From Clostridiales bacterium (lineage in GTDB: Bacteria; Bacillota; Clostridia; Christensenellales; Pumilibacteraceae): DNA of 45,048 nt. Under the pieces are notes generated by a model. The model did not search any database, was not told the DNA's origin, and saw nothing but the letters and a program-made list of their open reading frames with translations. The position numbers and the translations under genes are program-made. Positions 37,446-45,048 of the stretch are shown here, piece by piece; position 1 is the stretch's first letter, and each line of letters opens with the position of its first letter. The DNA lies in the NCBI GenBank assembly GCA_022508465.1, contig JAFLVB010000006.1:1-45048 (forward strand), read 5' to 3'.

Positions 37446-39134
37446 TTACTTAAAATCTATAACGCTTTTTGGTGAAACATAAAGCGTTTTTTGATTTGTG
37501 TAATTTACTCGTCCCGGACCTCCGCCGCTTATCGGTTTTACATTTTTAGCATAGGTGTAATCGACTGCGACTTTATCCGCCATTTTACTTTTGGAATAGT
37601 AGGCGGCAAGTTGAGCTGCGGAAGTAATAACTTCGTCGGTAGCTTCTTTATCGCTGCAATGAATAATAACATGGCTGCCGTGTGCGCCCAAAACGTGTAG
37701 CCAAATATCTTTATCGCCGGCACTTTTATATAATCTTTCGTTTTGAACGTTGTTTTTACCTATGTCGATTTTATAACCGTCTACTGTTACCGAAAGATAT
37801 GTGGACGTAGCTTTTTTACGGTTTTTAATTTCATTATTTTGTAAGAGTTTAAGCTGGAATAATTCTACTTCAATATCTTCTAAATCAGCGCGAGTAGAGC
37901 AGAGCTCAAATGAATTTAATGCGTTTTCGTACCTTAATAGTAGCTTTTTGGCGTCTTCGATTTGCTTGTCCAAAGCGGCAAGAGTGTTCTTCTTTTTGGT
38001 ATATTTTTTGTAATATGCCTGCGCATTTTCAGCAGGGGTCTTGTTTATGTCTAACATAATCTGGACATTTTCGTCAGTATAGTAGTTATAAACACAAGTT
38101 GCAGCTTCCCCCTTTTTAATTCGATAGATGTTGGCAGTAATAAGTTCGCCTTTAATGCGGTCGCTTTCGCAGTCCATACATTCGGTCTTTTTTATGGCAA
38201 ATTCTTCGAGCTTTTTGCGAGTGCGTTTTTCTGCGTTTTTAAGTATAGTCAGCAGTCTTTTTATTTGTGCGCCGAGTTCGCCATAGTCGTTTTTGTTGGC
38301 GTAATAAATGTCCATACATTCGCTAAGCAAAGTATGGCTTTCGACATCGCCGATAACCGAAAGGAAGGGCGAGGTATAGAAGTCTGTATACTTGCCGTTG
38401 TGCTTAATGAGGCACGGTTTATTAATAGTATAAATTTTGTTTAACTCATTAAAAATTGCCTCGGCTTCATGAGCGCCGTTAAGCCTTCGGATAGAGCCGA
38501 TAGCTCTTACTACACATTCGGAAATTGTTGCGGGTGCCATTCCGCTCATAATTGACAAAATGTATTTATCGGGGCTGTCGCCATCAAAGGCAGCAAGCAG
38601 TTCGACAATCTTTTTATCGTTAGGGAGTAGCTTGTCCTGCGGTGGAATTGTCGTATAAGCAAGTCCGGGCAAGACAAGGCGCTTGGGCGAAATGTCCGGA
38701 GTTATGTGCTTAACTGCCTCGGATATAATATTATTTTCGTCAACCAAGATAATGTTGGAATACGTTCCCGTGATCTCGACAATTATTCGGCGCTTTGCCT
38801 CCACAAATTCGCTCTTACATAAAATGTCTATCATAACAACTCGTTCGTAAGGCTGAGCAGTTACGCCGAGAATGATGCCGTTACCTATATGCTTGCGTAA
38901 GTGCATCAAAAAGGATGGCGCTGTAATCGGATTTTCTTTAAGCGCACGGGTAAGGTGAATTCTTGGGGCAGATGCAACTGCGGAGGCAAGCAGAAAATAG
39001 GTGTTTTTTCCGCTATGGCATTTAAGTATAATTTCGCCGGCGGTCGGCATATAAATCTTTTCAATTCGGCTTCCGGCTAAGCAATTATTCAATTCTGATG
39101 CGATAAATGAGTAATTAAGTGCGTCGTTTGGCAT
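37446..39134 (-). CDS. rqcH: NFACT/RqcH-family protein (fibronectin-binding-like)
   Basis: DALNYSFIASELNNCLAGSRIEKIYMP, GHGxHVIIHC-type NFACT-R segment (DIWLHVLGAHGSHVIIHC), AAYYSKSKMADKVAVDYTYAKNVKP. Confidence 0.93.
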   Translation of the reverse strand: MPNDALNYSFIASELNNCLAGSRIEKIYMPTAGEIILKCHSGKNTYFLLASAVASAPRIHLTRALKENPITAPSFLMHLRKHIGNGIILGVTAQPYERVVMIDILCKSEFVEAKRRIIVEITGTYSNIILVDENNIISEAVKHITPDISPKRLVLPGLAYTTIPPQDKLLPNDKKIVELLAAFDGDSPDKYILSIMSGMAPATISECVVRAIGSIRRLNGAHEAEAIFNELNKIYTINKPCLIKHNGKYTDFYTSPFLSVIGDVESHTLLSECMDIYYANKNDYGELGAQIKRLLTILKNAEKRTRKKLEEFAIKKTECMDCESDRIKGELITANIYRIKKGEAATCVYNYYTDENVQIMLDINKTPAENAQAYYKKYTKKKNTLAALDKQIEDAKKLLLRYENALNSFELCSTRADLEDIEVELFQLKLLQNNEIKNRKKATSTYLSVTVDGYKIDIGKNNVQNERLYKSAGDKDIWLHVLGAHGSHVIIHCSDKEATDEVITSAAQLAAYYSKSKMADKVAVDYTYAKNVKPISGGGPGRVNYTNQKTLYVSPKSVIDFK

Positions 39135-39204
39135 ATTATCTCGCTTTTTAACGTAAATTTTATATTTTTATTATATTCAAAATCGATATTTAAGTCAATA
39201 GAAT

Positions 39205-39233
39205 TTGACAAAAGAATTCGTTTATGTTAATAT
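39205..39233 (+). promoter_or_regulatory. Sigma-A promoter for tig
   Basis: TTGACA-N17-TAATAT. Confidence 0.75.
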
Positions 39234-39286
39234 ATACTTTGCGTAAGAAATCGAATATATTTATTATAGCAAAGGAAAGGAGTAAT

Positions 39287-40672
39287 ATGAATTACGAATT
39301 AGAAAAGTCGGAAGGCAAAGTTAAATTCACCTTCACGATACTCCCCGCTGAGTGGGAAGAAGAAATCAACAATGTTTACCTTAAGACCAAGCATAGGTTT
39401 AATGTGCCTGGATTCCGTAAAGGTCATGCACCGCGCAAAACCGTAGAAAACTTTTACGGTAAAGGCGTATTTTTTGACGATGCAATCAAAAACTGCGTAA
39501 AAAAGGCGTATTCTAAGGCGCTCGACGAAAACGCAGATGTTTATCCTGTTGACGAGCCTAAGGTGGATATCGAGAAGTTTGACGATAATGAAATCAAATT
39601 TACTCTTGAAGTAACCGTTAAGCCCGAAGTTAAGCTTGGTGCTTACACAGGTATTAATTTGGAGAAAGTTGAGTATACTGTTAAGCAGGACGATGTCAAG
39701 GCTGTTATCGACCGTGACCGCAAGGCGCACGTTCGCAAGATCGAGATTAAGGATCGCGCCGTTCAAAATGGCGATAAACTTACTATCGATTACAGCGGTA
39801 AGGTAGACGGAGTTAAGTTTGAAGGCGGCACTGCCGAAAAGCAAGAGCTCGTTATCGGCAGCAAAACATTTATTCCCGGCTTTGAAGATCAGCTCATCGG
39901 CATGAACATGGGTGAGACCAATGACATTTCGGTTAAGTTCCCCGAGGACTACCACGCAAAGAACCTTGCAGGCAAAGACGCAATCTTTACCGTAACAGTT
40001 CATTCCGGCGTAGTAGAAGAGATGCCCGAGGCTGACGACGGCTTTGCTCAGGAAATGGGTCCGTACGAGACATTTGCAGATTATAAAAAAGACGTAGAGA
40101 AGAAGCTTAAGGAAGATTCTAAGCGTCGCGAGCAAATGGCAAATGAAAACAACATTATAGAGGCAGTTGTTGCTAATGCACAGTTCACCGTGCCCGATTG
40201 CATGGTGGAAACTCAACTCAATTATGAGCTTCAAGATTTGAGTTACAGACTTTCGGCAAGCGGACTTAAGATAGAGGATTACTTTAAGTACATCGGCTCT
40301 AACGTAGAAGAGTTCAAGTCGGAGCGCAGACAGGACGCGCTTACAACAGTTCAGACAAGACTTGTTGTTGAGCAGCTTATCAAGGAGCTTACCGAAAGCG
40401 GCAAGATCGAAGTTACCGATAAGGAAGTTGACGACAAAATCGCCGAATTCGCACAAGGCGGAAAGATGACCGTAGAACAAATCAAAGAGGCAGGTCAAGG
40501 CGAATATATAAAGAATGATCTTCTTATGACTAAGGCAATTAAGTTCTTGATTGACAACAACACCTTTACAAAGGCGACTAAGGCTAAGAAGGAAACTAAG
40601 GAAACAGTGTCTGAGTCGGAAGTTAAAGAAGAAAAACCAAAGGCAAAAAGGGCTAAAAAGACCGAAGAATAA
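39287..40672 (+). CDS. tig: Trigger factor
   Basis: [23 protein letters not shown]-like [19 protein letters not shown]; tig-clpP-clpX order. Confidence 0.96.
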   Translation: MNYELEKSEGKVKFTFTILPAEWEEEINNVYLKTKHRFNVPGFRKGHAPRKTVENFYGKGVFFDDAIKNCVKKAYSKALDENADVYPVDEPKVDIEKFDDNEIKFTLEVTVKPEVKLGAYTGINLEKVEYTVKQDDVKAVIDRDRKAHVRKIEIKDRAVQNGDKLTIDYSGKVDGVKFEGGTAEKQELVIGSKTFIPGFEDQLIGMNMGETNDISVKFPEDYHAKNLAGKDAIFTVTVHSGVVEEMPEADDGFAQEMGPYETFADYKKDVEKKLKEDSKRREQMANENNIIEAVVANAQFTVPDCMVETQLNYELQDLSYRLSASGLKIEDYFKYIGSNVEEFKSERRQDALTTVQTRLVVEQLIKELTESGKIEVTDKEVDDKIAEFAQGGKMTVEQIKEAGQGEYIKNDLLMTKAIKFLIDNNTFTKATKAKKETKETVSESEVKEEKPKAKRAKKTEE

Positions 40673-40695
40673 TAAATTTTTGCAGGAGAATGGCA

Positions 40696-41289
40696 ATGAT
40701 TAAAAATCAATTGGTACCTATGGTAGTGGAGCAGCTTGATCGCGGCGAGAGATCGTACGACATTTATTCGAGACTGCTCGAGGACAGAATTGTATTTTTG
40801 TCGGGAGAAATCGACGATACCTCGGCAAATATCGTAATCGCTCAGCTTATATACTTAGAGAGTAAGGACGCAGATAAGGATATTTGCTTGTACATCAACA
40901 GCCCGGGTGGCAGCGTTACCGCAGGCATGGGTATTTACGACACCATGAACTATATTAAATGTGACGTAAGTACTGTTTGCGTTGGTATGGCTGCGTCGAT
41001 GGGAGCATTTTTGCTTTCCTCGGGAGCTAAGGGCAAACGCTTTGCACTCCGTAATAGCGAGGTTATGATTCATCAGCCGTTAGGAGGAGCGCAGGGGCAG
41101 GCGAGCGATATCGAAATTGTAGCTAAGCACATTATGCGTACCAAAGAAAAGATGATTAAAATTCTTGCCGAAAATAGCGGTCAGCCGATTGAAAAGGTCG
41201 AGCGTGATGTTGACAGAGATAATTATATGAGCGCCGAAGAAGCTTTAAGCTATGGACTTATCGACGCCATTTACGACAAAAGGTCGTAG
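40696..41289 (+). CDS. clpP: ATP-dependent Clp protease proteolytic subunit
   Basis: [57 protein letters not shown]. Start 40696 gives better SD spacing than 40690. Confidence 0.97.
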   Translation: MIKNQLVPMVVEQLDRGERSYDIYSRLLEDRIVFLSGEIDDTSANIVIAQLIYLESKDADKDICLYINSPGGSVTAGMGIYDTMNYIKCDVSTVCVGMAASMGAFLLSSGAKGKRFALRNSEVMIHQPLGGAQGQASDIEIVAKHIMRTKEKMIKILAENSGQPIEKVERDVDRDNYMSAEEALSYGLIDAIYDKRS

Positions 41290-41300
41290 GAGGAAAAAGT

Positions 41301-42521
41301 TTGAACTATAATTTGGAACCGAAATGCTCTTTTTGCGGTAGATCGGAATCGATGGTGGATCTTATTCACGGTCCAAACAATGTCTATATTTGCAAGGACT
41401 GCACAGATATTTGCAGCAGCGAATTCCATGCCAAAGAAAAAGAGGACAATACGGCTCTTAATCTTTTAAAGCCTATGGAGATTAAGGAACGTCTTGACGA
41501 GTATATCGTTGGGCAAGATGCAGCTAAAAAGGTTTTGTCGGTTGCCGTTTATAATCATTATAAGCGTGTCAACTATAATCTTACGCAATCGAATGCTCAA
41601 GATATGGAACTCAAAAAGACCAATATCCTTATGCTTGGGCCAACAGGTAGCGGTAAGACGTTACTTGCCCAGACTCTCAGTCGCATACTTAATGTTCCTT
41701 TTGCCGTAGCCGACGCTACAACACTTACTGAAGCCGGTTATGTCGGCGAAGATGTGGAAAACATCTTGCTTAAGCTTATCCAAAATGCCGATTATGACGT
41801 TAAGCGCGCCGAGCGAGGAATTATCTATATAGACGAAATTGATAAGATTGCGCGTAAGAGCGAAAACGTAAGTATTACAAGAGACGTTTCGGGCGAAGGC
41901 GTGCAACAGGCACTATTAAAGATAGTGGAAAGTACGGTGGCAAATGTTCCTCCGCAGGGCGGTCGCAAGCATCCTCAGCAAGAGTTTATACAAATAGATA
42001 CGACTAATATCTTGTTTATCTTTGGCGGTGCATTTGTAGGGCTTGATAAAATTATAGAAAAGCGTACGCAAACTAAATCGCTTGGATTCGGCTCGCAGCT
42101 TGCCGAGGCTGTTAAGCTCAGTAACGAGACAATCCAGCCGACAGATCTTATCAAATATGGCTTAATTCCCGAATTTGTGGGCAGAATACCGGTAACAGTA
42201 AGTTTGGATCCGCTTGAAAAATCAGACTTGGTTCGTATCCTTTGCGAGCCTAAAGATGCGCTCATTAAACAGTATAAAAAGCTTATGGAAATGGATGGTA
42301 TTGAACTTGCTTTTGAAGACGGCTGTCTTGAGGCGATCGCGGATAAGGCAATAGCGCTTAAAACGGGCGCAAGGGGTCTTAGGTCGATAATAGAGAACTG
42401 CATGACCGAAATCATGTATACGGCGCCGTCTAAGGGCGATGTAAGCAAGATAATAGTAGGTAAGGATTGTGTTCTAAAAGCCTGTCCGCCTCAAATTATA
42501 AGCAAAAAGAAAGCTGTATAA
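41301..42521 (+). CDS. clpX: ATP-dependent Clp protease ATP-binding subunit
   Basis: Zinc finger CSFCGRSE...[62 protein letters not shown] start. Confidence 0.98.
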   Translation: MNYNLEPKCSFCGRSESMVDLIHGPNNVYICKDCTDICSSEFHAKEKEDNTALNLLKPMEIKERLDEYIVGQDAAKKVLSVAVYNHYKRVNYNLTQSNAQDMELKKTNILMLGPTGSGKTLLAQTLSRILNVPFAVADATTLTEAGYVGEDVENILLKLIQNADYDVKRAERGIIYIDEIDKIARKSENVSITRDVSGEGVQQALLKIVESTVANVPPQGGRKHPQQEFIQIDTTNILFIFGGAFVGLDKIIEKRTQTKSLGFGSQLAEAVKLSNETIQPTDLIKYGLIPEFVGRIPVTVSLDPLEKSDLVRILCEPKDALIKQYKKLMEMDGIELAFEDGCLEAIADKAIALKTGARGLRSIIENCMTEIMYTAPSKGDVSKIIVGKDCVLKACPPQIISKKKAV

Positions 42522-42526
42522 ATATT

Positions 42527-42555
42527 AAAGGCACATTCAAACGAATGTGCCTTTT
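42527..42555 (+). terminator. Rho-independent terminator of tig-clpP-clpX
   Basis: AAAGGCACATTC-aaac-GAATGTGCCTTTT, perfect 12-bp stem. Confidence 0.9.
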
Positions 42556-42558
42556 CTA

Positions 42559-43815
42559 ATGGAATTAGGACTATATTACATAAATGGTCGTTGGTATGAT
42601 CCGGAAATCATGCAATATCTGAATGCGGACAGTCCTGAAAACATAATAGCTCTTGCAAATGTGCTTAATTCGCTTGACAGAAATGCAATAACAGTAGCTA
42701 ATATAATTAGCTTTGATATTAATAGCGATACTATATTTACTTCTGGAGAGTATTCTCCTGATCCATATGACGAAAATGCCGATAAAACTTGGTGGCAGTT
42801 ACATTGGAAGAAAGTTGTTCAGTGGGTTGCTTTTGCGATTGCTGTACTTGCAACAATAATAGTAACAATTATAAATCCTGCGGCAGGAGCATCAATGGCA
42901 TTATACTGCCTAAAGGCTTCGATAAGCGGAATTATTATAGGCGGCGTAGTGGGTGCAATAACAAGCATAGCACAAGGCAAAAACATATGGGAAGGAATTC
43001 TGACAGGGGCATGGTATGGATTTATGAACGCTTATACCACTGCTGCAGTAATGTATGGTATAAGTGCTGCTGCTAATGCCATGTCAAGTACTGTAAATAA
43101 AGCAAAACCATGTGATGGTGCATGCTTCATAGCGGGAACTTTGGTATTATGCAAAGATCAAGACGGTAATGAGTGTCATAAGCCTATAGAAGAAATTGAA
43201 GTAGGTGATTATGTATGGGCGTATAACGAAGAAACTGGTGAAAGCGATTGGAAGCCCGTTTTAAGACTGTTCCGTAATGAGACTAAAGAATGGTATCATG
43301 TTTTCGCAGCAGGAGAAGAAATTGTTTGCACACCAAATCATCCATTCTATGTAGTAGACAAAGGTTTTGTTGAAGCAAAAGATCTAAAAATATTTGATAT
43401 TCTATTGCAATCTGATGGAACACATGCTATAATAAAAGACATAGATGTTGAAAAGCTCGAAAAAGCAGAAACAACATATAACTTTGAGGTAGCAGATTTC
43501 CATACTTATTATGTAACTGAAAGTTCTATTTTAGTCCATAATAAATGTCCAGCTGGTTCACCGCTACCTAATGAGGGATTACCCAATTCGACTGCTTTGC
43601 GATATGATGTAGAAGGAAATTTATATACAGCAAAAACCTATGGAGCAGATGGAAGAGTCGTTGCAAGGATAGATTTTCAAGGTAAACCTCATTATGCTGT
43701 GGATGTTGGGAAATCTATTATTCCTCACGTTCACCCAATTGTTTATGATTTAGAAATATATTATAGAGAATTAAATGCAGTTTCATTGCAATATTATATA
43801 GGGAGTTTATTATGA
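42559..43815 (+). CDS. Truncated Rhs/YD-repeat C-terminal module with pretoxin Hint domain and C-terminal toxin domain
   Basis: MELGLYYINGRWYDPEIMQYLNADSPENI (Rhs core end), TM/glycine-rich linker, Hint CFIAGTLVLCKD...IEEIEVGDYVWAYNEETGE...TPNHPFYV...ILVHN, then about 88-aa variable C-terminus with PHVHP. Track start GTG 42547 lies inside the terminator stem. Confidence 0.85.
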   Translation: MELGLYYINGRWYDPEIMQYLNADSPENIIALANVLNSLDRNAITVANIISFDINSDTIFTSGEYSPDPYDENADKTWWQLHWKKVVQWVAFAIAVLATIIVTIINPAAGASMALYCLKASISGIIIGGVVGAITSIAQGKNIWEGILTGAWYGFMNAYTTAAVMYGISAAANAMSSTVNKAKPCDGACFIAGTLVLCKDQDGNECHKPIEEIEVGDYVWAYNEETGESDWKPVLRLFRNETKEWYHVFAAGEEIVCTPNHPFYVVDKGFVEAKDLKIFDILLQSDGTHAIIKDIDVEKLEKAETTYNFEVADFHTYYVTESSILVHNKCPAGSPLPNEGLPNSTALRYDVEGNLYTAKTYGADGRVVARIDFQGKPHYAVDVGKSIIPHVHPIVYDLEIYYRELNAVSLQYYIGSLL

Positions 43816-44297
43816 GTTTAATTTTAACAGTCAAAATAAATTTTAATGAAAAAGAATGCAATACATTTTTTGAACAAGAAATTTCTGATATTTGTTTTAA
43901 AATAATAGAGGATGCTTGCAAAAAAAAATTGGCTGTTGAAAGGATAATATTTAGAGAATCAGTTCCCTATGACTGGATCATAGAACACGAGCTTCAAAAA
44001 AATGAGATGTTATTAATAATAAGTAATAGCTATATTTTTCGAGAAGTAGAACCGATTCTTATGGATGAATTTTCTGTTTCAAAACCAAATCATTTAAAAC
44101 GATTAAGTATTTTTCAGGACTTCATACACAAAATTTATGATTTTCCAATTGTAGATCGAATTGAAGTTTCAATGTACGATGATGGAAATTATACTTTCGA
44201 AATTGTTAATTGCTCATTAATAAATTTTGCTAATGTTATGAGAAATAAGTTATATCAAAAGTTATCTTTTTCTTATAAATTTAATTTTCAAAAATAA
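43812..44297 (+). CDS. Putative cognate immunity protein
   Basis: ATGA overlap with toxin ORF, small AT-rich ORF directly downstream of Rhs-CT. Confidence 0.65.
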   Translation: MSLILTVKINFNEKECNTFFEQEISDICFKIIEDACKKKLAVERIIFRESVPYDWIIEHELQKNEMLLIISNSYIFREVEPILMDEFSVSKPNHLKRLSIFQDFIHKIYDFPIVDRIEVSMYDDGNYTFEIVNCSLINFANVMRNKLYQKLSFSYKFNFQK

Positions 44298-44316
44298 TTT
44301 TAAGGAGGTTCAAATA

Positions 44317-44607
44317 ATGCTTGAATTTAAAGATAGAGTTTCTAAAAATAACAAACAAAAACTTAAGATCTATAATAGCAGTGGAGTCTTGCAAGAGACT
44401 AAGTCGGTAGAAGTATTGCGCGATAGCACAATAGAAGATGTAACCGAAGAAGGCACACCATTAAATGCCGCAACATTCAATGCAATGATGGGCGAGGTTT
44501 ACGATACTGTTACACTAAAAACTAGTCCAGACAGTACAAGTAAACGTGTCTCGCTAAATCTCATTGCAGAGGAAGGCAATCTAAGACTTCAATTTACAGA
44601 TAGATAA
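44317..44607 (+). CDS. Small phage tail/baseplate-accessory-like protein
   Basis: STIEDVTEEGTPLNAATFNAMMG motif resembles linker regions of phage structural proteins; intact copy of the pseudogene at 210-428. Confidence 0.55.
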   Translation: MLEFKDRVSKNNKQKLKIYNSSGVLQETKSVEVLRDSTIEDVTEEGTPLNAATFNAMMGEVYDTVTLKTSPDSTSKRVSLNLIAEEGNLRLQFTDR

Positions 44608-44650
44608 ATTATTTAGTCTAAAAGTTTTCTTACATAGTGCTTAACGCACT

Positions 44651-44689
44651 AAAAAGACCGAAGTAGTATAAAACTATTTCGGTTTTTTG
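44651..44689 (+). terminator. Rho-independent terminator
   Basis: gaCCGAAGTAGT-ataaa-ACTATTTCGGTTTTTT. Confidence 0.88.
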
Positions 44690-44843
44690 TTATGCACTAA
44701 AAGTAATTTGAAAGCTCTCAATTCAATTAAAATTCTCGTTGTTCGTAACATGTTTTAATGAAAACCACTGCCAAAATCCGTCATTGCATTTCACATGCCT
44801 CTTTGTTATTCTATGTATATAAAATAAATAAAAAGGAGGAATT

Positions 44844-45048
44844 ATGGCACAATTTAATTTTAAAGATGTAAAAAACATTTACATTAATGGCAATAAGGTT
44901 GATTCTTTTGTTCTAAACGGAGCGAGAGTTTGGCCTGCACCATTGCCACCTGTAGTTGAAAGTTGTAGTTTAAGTAGGAATCTCGACAAATTTTATCTCA
45001 ATTACACAATATCCAATCCTAATGAATATAACGTTACACTATATTACA
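44844..45048 (+). CDS. N-terminus of a phage/surface-structural-like protein, truncated by window end
   Basis: AAGGAGG SD then ATG; MAQFNFKDVKNIYINGNKVDSFVLNGARVWPAPLPPVVESCSLSRNLDKFYLNYTISNPNEYNVTLYY... Confidence 0.6.
   Translation, partial: MAQFNFKDVKNIYINGNKVDSFVLNGARVWPAPLPPVVESCSLSRNLDKFYLNYTISNPNEYNVTLYY

Noticed and set aside
39299-40696. 465-aa minus-strand ORF antisense to tig
   Set aside because: Same reasoning; tig is well supported and the antisense product is artefactual.
44649-44665. CTAAAAAGACCGAAG shared with the 3' end of tig (about 40650-40665)
   Set aside because: A 15-mer match is expected by chance in a 45-kb AT-rich window; flanks do not align.
1-45048. CRISPR arrays, tRNA and rRNA genes
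   Set aside because: No regularly spaced direct repeats with unique spacers, and no cloverleaf or rRNA signatures noticed by eye; a tRNAscan/Infernal run would be needed to exclude them formally.

Overview
About 45 kb of a low-GC, probably spore-forming Firmicutes/Clostridia-like chromosome. No tRNA, rRNA, CRISPR array or intact transposase was recognised. The core (about 8.1-42.5 kb) is dense, mostly + strand housekeeping: pepP, yggS/PLPBP, sepF, lspA, rluD-family, yqfC/yqfD, phoH, HD-domain pgpH-like, ybeY, era, yqzL (short ORF missing from the supplied track), recO, ppdK, dgt-like, dnaG, rpoD, trmK, nif3-like, a zinc-ribbon protein, galU-like, rpmF, plsX, rnc, a VUT-family transporter plus SDR, smc, ftsY, convergent rqcH/NFACT, tig, clpP, clpX. 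The more unusual parts are: (1) a five-gene cluster at 535-7753: response regulator, histidine kinase with a very short external loop, a CrtC/AttH-like (DHSYG-RDW) protein, a PEP-synthase/rifampicin-phosphotransferase-like enzyme, and a GT2-PlsC acyltransferase fusion. This is a candidate undescribed envelope-lipid modification system. (2) An orphan Rhs C-terminal/Hint toxin-immunity module directly abutting the clpX terminator at 42.5-44.3 kb, followed by phage-tail-like small genes. A decayed copy of one of these lies at 210-428, so related accessory material brackets the housekeeping block as direct repeats. (3) A consensus promoter and about 225-nt structured leader before the VUT transporter at 30.6-30.85 kb, with two CCTTG and two CAAGG segments, one CAAGG overlapping the Shine-Dalgarno (possible translational riboswitch). 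All functional calls come from motif recognition by eye; no database search was run.
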